DNA of 37,154 bases from JBMNCR01 sp049366695. Its GTDB lineage: Bacteria > Bacillota > Clostridia > Eubacteriales > Alkalibacteraceae. This document shows, one piece after another, positions 32,979-37,154 of this stretch (the first letter of the stretch is position 1; each line of letters starts with the position of its first letter). The stretch covers positions 1 to 37,154 of the forward strand of contig JBMNCR010000011.1 in assembly GCA_049366695.1 (NCBI GenBank), given 5' to 3'. A model generated the notes under the pieces. It was not told the DNA's origin, made no database searches, and was given only the letters and a program-made list of their open reading frames with translations. The position numbers were made by a program, and so were the translations under genes.

Positions 32979-34210
32979 TATTTAACTCCTTTCAATAATT
33001 GTATTAACTCTGTTATAGTTACTTGAATTTCTTTATTATCTAACATACAAATTAGGTTATCATTATTTAAGCAAGCTACTGATTTATAGTTAAATTTATT
33101 TATGTTATTTTGATTACTATTGCTTATACAATTTACACTAAAACCAGAACTTCTTAATTTAGTACAAATATCTGTTGCAGTGGATAGCTCTTTTTCATTA
33201 TATAGCAAAAGCAAATCAAAATAATTTTCAAAAGATAATGATTTATTAATAATATCAATTATAGAACTAATATTGATACCAAATCCACTTGCTGGTCTAT
33301 CTACACCAAAAGTTTTAGATAATTTATCATACCTACCACCGGATAATACTACTTCACCTACAGTATTTACATATCCTTTGAAGATAAGACCTGAGTAATA
33401 GTTTAATTGATTAGTAAAACCTAGATCTACATATATATAATCCTCGAACCCATAATTTTTTAATATTTTATATGTTTCTTCAATATTTTTAATTGCATCT
33501 CTCATAGTGTCATTAATACATAATTTTTTTGCTTTTAAAATTGTTTCTTCATATTTTCCAAATAACATTGGTATACTACAAATGACACTGGTAATTTCAT
33601 TAGTTATATCAAGTGAAGATAGATATAATCTAAGATCGCCAATATTTTTGTGTTCTATATAACTTAGTATTTTTTCTTTTTCATTATTTTCAATAGATGT
33701 TTCATTGAATATTGCATTTAAAAATGCTACTTGACCGATATCAATGTGAATACTATTAAAACCGAGACTTAATAATATATTGATTGCCAAAGCAATAATC
33801 TCAGCATCGCAATCGGGCATATTATTACCAAAGTATTCTACTCCAGCTTGCATAAATTCTTTTCTAAAATTTGTCTTAGAAGAGAAATCTCTAAAAATTG
33901 TTGTAATATACGCAAGTTTAAGTATTTCATCTTGATCCTTATAACCAGTTGCAGCCATTCTAGTAATAGGTATTGTAACGTCCGGTCTTAGTACTAGAAC
34001 TTTTCCGGTATTATCAATTAGTTTAAACATTTTTTCTCGTGGAAGAGCTCCATCGATACTATACATATCATATGATTCAAAACTTGGAGTCAATATTTGT
34101 TTATAACCATAAGAACGCATTAATTTTTTTATTATTTCCATTACGTTATCATAACCACTTAATTCTTCAAAATGTATATCGTTAAAACCTTCTATGATAT
34201 AATTATTCAT
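32978..34210 (-). CDS. hisZ: ATP phosphoribosyltransferase regulatory subunit
   Basis: 410 residues, a histidyl-tRNA synthetase paralogue without tRNA charging function. Class II synthetase motifs: EYFDIHFEEL-like start (IIEGFNDIHFEELSG), RPDVTIPITRMAA (motif 2), YYSGLIFKGY and SGGRYDKL. ATG 34210 has GCGAGG 7 bases upstream; the longer frame to 34285 overlaps the promoter and is rejected. First gene of the his operon. The length and partnership with short HisG separate it from HisS. Confidence 0.95.
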   Translation of the reverse strand: MNNYIIEGFNDIHFEELSGYDNVMEIIKKLMRSYGYKQILTPSFESYDMYSIDGALPREKMFKLIDNTGKVLVLRPDVTIPITRMAATGYKDQDEILKLAYITTIFRDFSSKTNFRKEFMQAGVEYFGNNMPDCDAEIIALAINILLSLGFNSIHIDIGQVAFLNAIFNETSIENNEKEKILSYIEHKNIGDLRLYLSSLDITNEITSVICSIPMLFGKYEETILKAKKLCINDTMRDAIKNIEETYKILKNYGFEDYIYVDLGFTNQLNYYSGLIFKGYVNTVGEVVLSGGRYDKLSKTFGVDRPASGFGINISSIIDIINKSLSFENYFDLLLLYNEKELSTATDICTKLRSSGFSVNCISNSNQNNINKFNYKSVACLNNDNLICMLDNKEIQVTITELIQLLKGVK

Positions 34211-34230
34211 AACAAAACCTCGCTTTATTG

Positions 34231-34246
34231 CTTTAGTGTAGTAAAG
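34231..34246. promoter_or_regulatory. Operator-like inverted repeat of the his operon
   Basis: CTTTAGTGTAGTAAAG: perfect CTTTA/TAAAG arms plus partly symmetric centre. It lies about 4-20 bases after the expected transcription start. A TrpR-family HisR (YerC) repressor is predicted for his genes in many Firmicutes and is a candidate. No T-box leader was found. Confidence 0.45.
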
Positions 34247-34256
34247 TATAGGGATA

Positions 34257-34285
34257 ATTATATAATCATTGTGAAAAAAAGTCAA
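34257..34285 (-). promoter_or_regulatory. Promoter of the histidine operon
   Basis: On the minus strand TTGACT (34280-34285), exactly 17 bases, then perfect TATAAT (34257-34262). The predicted start near 34250 gives a 40-base leader. Confidence 0.85.
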
Positions 34286-34445
34286 CTATTTGAAAAATAA
34301 ATCCCCTTTTTATTTAGATTTTCAGTAAAATATATAATTATATAATAATTATTTGTTATTAAATAAAAACTAAATTAAAAAACAATCTCAGATTTTTGGG
34401 ATTTTATCAACTCGAAATTACAAAATAATCTAAAGGAATGATAAC

Positions 34446-35069
34446 ATGCATTATAAATGTATAATCTTTGATTTTGATGGAACATTAGCCGATACGGAAG
34501 AACAAACCTTTAATATATATAATGCATTGGCTGAAAAATATAAATATAAAAAAATTAGCAAGAGAGATTTACACAATATTAAACATCTTAATTTTATTGA
34601 GATAATAAAATTTGTAGACTTGCCTTATTCCAAAATTCCTAGGATGATAAAAGAAGGACAAAAGTTATTAAAACAGAATATGGAAAATATTAAACCATTT
34701 CAAAACAATATAGAGAATGTAATAAATAGTCTGAACTCAAAGGTTAATATTATGGGTATTATTACTTCTAATACTAAAAAAAATGTAAACTCTTTTATAG
34801 TTAATAATAAAATTAAAGTATTTGATTTTATTATATCGTCACCATTATTAAAAAAAGAAAAAAAAATAAATTCAATTGCTAGAAAATATAAAATAAAAAA
34901 AGAAGAAATATTGTATGTGGGAGATGAAACAAGAGATATAATATCCTGTAAAAAAGCAGGAGTAGATTGTGCTGCTGTTACATGGGGATATAATTATCCT
35001 GAAGCTTTAAACAAGTATGATCCTGAGTATACTATTAATAAATTAGAAGATTTAGTAGATATAATTTAA
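34446..35069 (+). CDS. HAD-superfamily phosphatase (Gph/PpaX-like)
   Basis: 207 residues. HAD motif I DFDGTLADT (nucleophile and acid Asp), motif II GIITSNT, motif III Lys in LLKKEKK, and motif IV VGDETRDI. A helical cap lies between motifs I and II, as in phosphoglycolate phosphatase and the pyrophosphatase PpaX. Substrate unknown. AAAGGA precedes ATG. It is divergent from the his operon, which lacks a histidinol-phosphatase gene, so a phosphatase role there is conceivable. The cca gene follows after 18 bases. Confidence 0.85.
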   Translation: MHYKCIIFDFDGTLADTEEQTFNIYNALAEKYKYKKISKRDLHNIKHLNFIEIIKFVDLPYSKIPRMIKEGQKLLKQNMENIKPFQNNIENVINSLNSKVNIMGIITSNTKKNVNSFIVNNKIKVFDFIISSPLLKKEKKINSIARKYKIKKEEILYVGDETRDIISCKKAGVDCAAVTWGYNYPEALNKYDPEYTINKLEDLVDII

Positions 35070-35087
35070 ATTTAGGAGAGAAACATT

Positions 35088-36287
35088 ATGCTATCTAAAA
35101 ATTTAATTTATATACTAGATAAAATTAATTCCTTTGGTTTTGAAGCATATTTAGTAGGTGGTGCTGTAAGAGATATATTATTGGGTAAAGAACCTAAAGA
35201 TTATGATATAGCTACTAATGCTATCCCAGAAGAAATACAACAAATTTTTACTAATAGTATACCTAGGGGTATTAAATATGGGACAGTTACAGTAATACGC
35301 GACAATGATTTTTATGATATTACAACCTTTAGAATAGATGGAAACTACTCTGATAAGAGGAGACCTGAAAAAGTCTATTATATTAATTCATTAAAAGAAG
35401 ATTTGAAAAGAAGGGATTTTACCATTAATGCAATGGCATTGGATAAATATGATGAGCTATATGATTTTTTTGGGGGACAGGAAGACCTAAAAAACAAGTT
35501 AGTTAGGACTGTTGGTGATCCAAGTTTAAGGTTTAAAGAAGATGAGCTTAGAAAATTAAGAGGTATTAGGTTTTGTTGTCAGTTGGATTTCCATTTACAT
35601 TGTGATACATTAAAAGCTATTAAATTTAATCCACATTCAAATAGTATTAGTTATGAGAGAATAAGGGATGAATTTGATAAAATTATTTTATCAGATAATG
35701 CAAACAAAGGTTTAGAAATGCTGATACAGACGGGTATGATTAGTTATATCATTCCAGAATACAAAGAACATAATTATAATTTCAGCAACTTATTTGAAGA
35801 TATTGATAGAGCAAAGAAGAATTTAACAACTAGGTTAGCTTTATTTTTTTTGTTAATCAAGAAAACGGAAAACATTGATAACAATAAAATATTAAAAAGA
35901 TTAAAATATTCAAATAAGATAATAAAAGATGTAATACTATTATGCAAATATGATTCTATTGAGAGTGGTATTCATTTTAAATCTATAATTAATGATTTAG
36001 GTGAATTAATGCCAATATTTTTAGAATTATTTAAGATAATTAATAAAAATAATTTGGAAGAAATAAATCAGTTGGTTAAAGAATATGAATATATTATTGA
36101 TAATTTAATACCTGTTAGCAGAAAAGATTTGGCAATTAATGGTAAAGACTTATTAATACTAGGATATTCTGGTGAAGAGATAGGTGTAATTATTGAATAT
36201 GTTTTGGAAGAAGTTCGCAAGACTCCAAATATAAATAAAAAAAATAAATTACTTGATTTAGTACAGGATTATAAAAGGAGAAGTTAA
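35088..36287 (+). CDS. cca: CCA tRNA nucleotidyltransferase
   Basis: 399 residues, the usual length for Firmicute class II CCA-adding enzymes. Head domain motifs AYLVGGAVRDILLG and PKDYDIATNA (catalytic Asp pair), RRDFTINAMALD, and the nucleotide-recognition region DELRKLRGIRF (the EDxxR-type motif). Adds or repairs the 3' CCA of tRNAs. GGAG precedes ATG 35088. A poly(A) polymerase is the main alternative, but length and motifs favour CCA addition. mntP starts 4 bases after its stop. Confidence 0.93.
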   Translation: MLSKNLIYILDKINSFGFEAYLVGGAVRDILLGKEPKDYDIATNAIPEEIQQIFTNSIPRGIKYGTVTVIRDNDFYDITTFRIDGNYSDKRRPEKVYYINSLKEDLKRRDFTINAMALDKYDELYDFFGGQEDLKNKLVRTVGDPSLRFKEDELRKLRGIRFCCQLDFHLHCDTLKAIKFNPHSNSISYERIRDEFDKIILSDNANKGLEMLIQTGMISYIIPEYKEHNYNFSNLFEDIDRAKKNLTTRLALFFLLIKKTENIDNNKILKRLKYSNKIIKDVILLCKYDSIESGIHFKSIINDLGELMPIFLELFKIINKNNLEEINQLVKEYEYIIDNLIPVSRKDLAINGKDLLILGYSGEEIGVIIEYVLEEVRKTPNINKKNKLLDLVQDYKRRS

Positions 36288-36291
36288 ATTT

Positions 36292-36846
36292 ATGGATTTA
36301 GTTTTAATAGTAACCACTGCTTTGGCATTATCTATGGACGCATTTGCAGTAGCTATTTCATGTGGAGTATCAAATAAAGTTAATAGTACGTACTTGCAAA
36401 TAAAAATAGCATTGTTTTTTGGGGTATTCCAAGCGATTATGCCATTAATAGGTTGGGCTTTAGCATCAAGCTTTGCTAAGTATTTACATGCCATAGGCAA
36501 TTGGATTGCCTTTGGTTTACTTTTACTCATAGGAATAAAAATGATACTAGAAGGAAGAAATTCAAAATGTAATAACGTAAAAAAATTAACTAATAAATAT
36601 TTGTTAGTACTTGCGATTGCTACTAGTATAGATGCATTAGCTACAGGAGTGAGTTTTTTAATAATACAAATCAACATATTTATTACAGTAGTAATAATTG
36701 GGTTAATAACATTTGTTTTATCATTTTTAGGCGTTAAATTTGGACAAAAGCTAGGAAATAGATATCAAGCAGGTGCAGAAATAATGGGCGGAGTTATTTT
36801 AATTGTTATTGGAACGAAAATATTAATAGAACATTTATTGTTTTAA
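36292..36846 (+). CDS. mntP: Manganese efflux pump MntP
   Basis: 184 residues, six predicted membrane segments in two repeats. The conserved membrane aspartates sit in ALSMDAFAVAISCG (TM1) and ATSIDALATGVSF (TM4). GGAGVSF-like glycine pattern and the C-terminal MGGVILIVIGTKILIEHL are typical of MntP (formerly YebN). AAAAGGAG lies at the end of cca. No Mn riboswitch (yybP-ykoY) can fit in the 4-base gap, so regulation would act at an upstream promoter. Confidence 0.92.
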   Translation: MDLVLIVTTALALSMDAFAVAISCGVSNKVNSTYLQIKIALFFGVFQAIMPLIGWALASSFAKYLHAIGNWIAFGLLLLIGIKMILEGRNSKCNNVKKLTNKYLLVLAIATSIDALATGVSFLIIQINIFITVVIIGLITFVLSFLGVKFGQKLGNRYQAGAEIMGGVILIVIGTKILIEHLLF

Positions 36847-36993
36847 GATATTACTCTCTCCGTAAGCATAAGTCTCTGAACTCTCATTTATATTGAGCAT
36901 ATGGAGGTATAATAAAGATTAGATATTATACTTTAGAATTTAATGTTAGGGATGAATATAGAGCTATCATTTGGAATGAGTATTTTGGGGATA

Positions 36994-37019
36994 AGATTCT
37001 TCGCTACGCTCTGAATGAC
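36994..37019 (-). repeat. REP-like 26-base repeat, copy 1 (reverse orientation)
   Basis: Reads AGATTCTTCGCTACGCTCTG followed by AATGAC on the plus strand. Its reverse complement begins GTCATTCAGAGC, matching copy 2 at 19 of 26 bases. It is richer in G and C than its surroundings. Confidence 0.6.
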
Positions 37020-37069
37020 GGATAAATCTATTAAATTATGAAGTTGTAATCCGACCCCCTACTCACTCA

Positions 37070-37095
37070 GTCATCCCGAGCATGCCGAGGGATCT
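37070..37095 (+). repeat. REP-like 26-base repeat, copy 2
   Basis: Begins GTCATCCCGAGCATGCCGAG and ends GGATCT. The GTCATyC.GAGC...CGA.G.ATCT pattern is a dispersed intergenic repeat type known from many unrelated bacterial genomes. It lies inverted to copy 1, 50 bases apart. Confidence 0.6.
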
Positions 37096-37154
37096 AAGAC
37101 CTATGAGTTAGACTTAAGACATTAGATTTTAAATTTTAGTATTAGGGAAAAATT

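Larger units (their letters stand above)
36847..37154. other. Non-coding tail of the window
   Basis: 308 bases with no open frame of note. It contains an inverted pair of 26-base repeats (36994-37019 and 37070-37095) described separately, and otherwise AT-rich sequence. It could hold the end of a dispersed repeat element that continues past the window. Confidence 0.6.

Noticed and set aside
34211..34320. T-box leader for the histidine operon
   Set aside because: The leader is only about 40 bases and lacks the T-box sequence and a specifier stem.
34381..34415. Hairpin in front of the HAD phosphatase gene
   Set aside because: The pairing (AATC...GGATT) is short and interrupted; there is no T-run, so it was not called.

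Overview
The window looks like a near-origin stretch of the chromosome of a low-GC anaerobic Firmicute, probably Clostridia or Tissierellia. The evidence is the strongly AT-rich DNA, purine-rich ribosome binding sites of the AGGAGG type, the recF-gyrB-gyrA order, oxygen-sensitive iron-sulfur proteins (two-subunit class I fumarase, rubredoxin, 2[4Fe-4S] ferredoxin), and a Bacillus/Clostridium-type block of Orn/Lys decarboxylase, tmk, holB, yaaT/ricT and trmN6. The species cannot be named from this sequence.

Layout. 1-5.3 kb: the 3' part of recF, then gyrB and gyrA, ending in a strong bidirectional terminator. 5.35-5.82 kb: a convergent cupin gene. 5.8-6.17 kb: a regulatory region with three consecutive palindromes and the promoter of a sugar-alcohol locus. 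6.17-15.75 kb: the polyol locus. It encodes a galactitol-family PTS whose EIIA is separated by about 6 kb from EIIB and EIIC, a one-TM protein of unknown function, a KpsF/GutQ-like SIS isomerase, two ribulose/allulose-phosphate epimerases, two zinc medium-chain dehydrogenases (one close to galactitol-1-phosphate dehydrogenase), an RpiB/LacAB-family isomerase, an SDR and a SorC-family regulator. The sugar would be phosphorylated on entry, oxidised to a ketose phosphate, then epimerised and isomerised toward the pentose phosphate pathway. The substrate is not obvious, because both isomerases have substitutions at residues that are catalytic in their relatives. 15.8-17.2 kb (minus strand): an EIIB-like protein without its phospho-cysteine, and a two-TM potassium channel.

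17.4-21.3 kb: rubredoxin, fumarase alpha and beta, a two-TM protein, thioredoxin (with a CsoR-like operator over its promoter) and an M20 peptidase-like protein that has lost most metal ligands. 21.4-26.7 kb: decarboxylase, tmk, holB, PSP1/RicT, ferredoxin, an intergenic cluster of DnaA-box-like sites, and trmN6. 26.7-34.2 kb (minus strand): a tightly overlapped histidine operon, hisZ-G-D-C-B-H-A-F-IE, with a clear promoter and an operator-like repeat. It lacks a histidinol-phosphatase gene. 34.4-36.85 kb: HAD phosphatase, CCA-adding enzyme and MntP. The last 300 bases hold an inverted pair of short GC-richer repeats of a dispersed REP-like type.

No rRNA, tRNA, CRISPR, prophage or transposase gene was seen. 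All assignments come from reading the sequence and from memory of the families; no database search was run.
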